A DNA stretch of 6,505 nucleotides from positions 1 through 6,505 of the forward strand of contig JAIRLL010000266.1 in assembly GCA_031259505.1 (NCBI GenBank). Direction: 5' to 3'. Below, piece by piece: positions 6,492 through 6,505 of this stretch (position 1 is the first letter of the stretch; the number at the start of each line of letters is the position of its first letter). The notes below the pieces were generated by a model that did no database searches, was not told the origin of the DNA, and worked only from the letters and a program-made list of their open reading frames with translations. This stretch comes from Tannerella sp. (GTDB lineage Bacteria; Bacteroidota; Bacteroidia; Bacteroidales; Tannerellaceae). Position numbers and translations under genes: made by a program.

Positions 6492-6505
6492 ATTGTCTAA
6501 TCTTT

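Overview
The window looks like a chromosomal segment from a Bacteroidales bacterium (phylum Bacteroidota). Four things point there: the gene order parA-parB-DUF5683-mltD/LysM, a perfect Bacteroidota-type -7 box (TAnnTTTG) ahead of parA, little or no Shine-Dalgarno sequence before the starts, and a lipoprotein of the six-bladed beta-propeller type common in gut and oral Bacteroidales. I cannot name the genus. All supported genes read on the + strand.

Left part (1-2297) is accessory. Positions 1-99 hold no supportable gene. From about 100 to 267 runs a tandem array of 21-bp units. Each unit is itself a near-palindrome (arms CTTACGGA / TCCGTAAG), and the units decay toward the downstream gene. 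The array ends about 33 bp before a 223-aa protein of unknown function with a fibronectin-III-like C-terminal half (301-972). Next comes a 426-aa lipoprotein predicted to be a six-bladed beta-propeller (1017-2297), whose signal peptide is followed by a likely surface-export signal.

The 218-bp gap 2298-2515 separates the two blocks. It holds a hairpin over the propeller stop codon, a -7 promoter box, and two successive hairpins in the predicted parA leader.

Right part (2516-6491) is a tight housekeeping operon with gaps of 4, 16 and 5 bp. It encodes ParA/Soj (ATPase), ParB/Spo0J (CTP-dependent parS-binding clamp), a DUF5683 envelope protein, and an MltD-like lytic transglycosylase with LysM domains. 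ParA and ParB would segregate the origin region. MltD would cleave peptidoglycan glycan strands in the periplasm. The DUF5683 protein is exported or membrane-bound with no known role. The arrangement links chromosome partition to cell-wall remodelling at the transcript level.

The least explained element is the 21-bp palindromic array and its pairing with the FN3-like gene. The rest fits known families.
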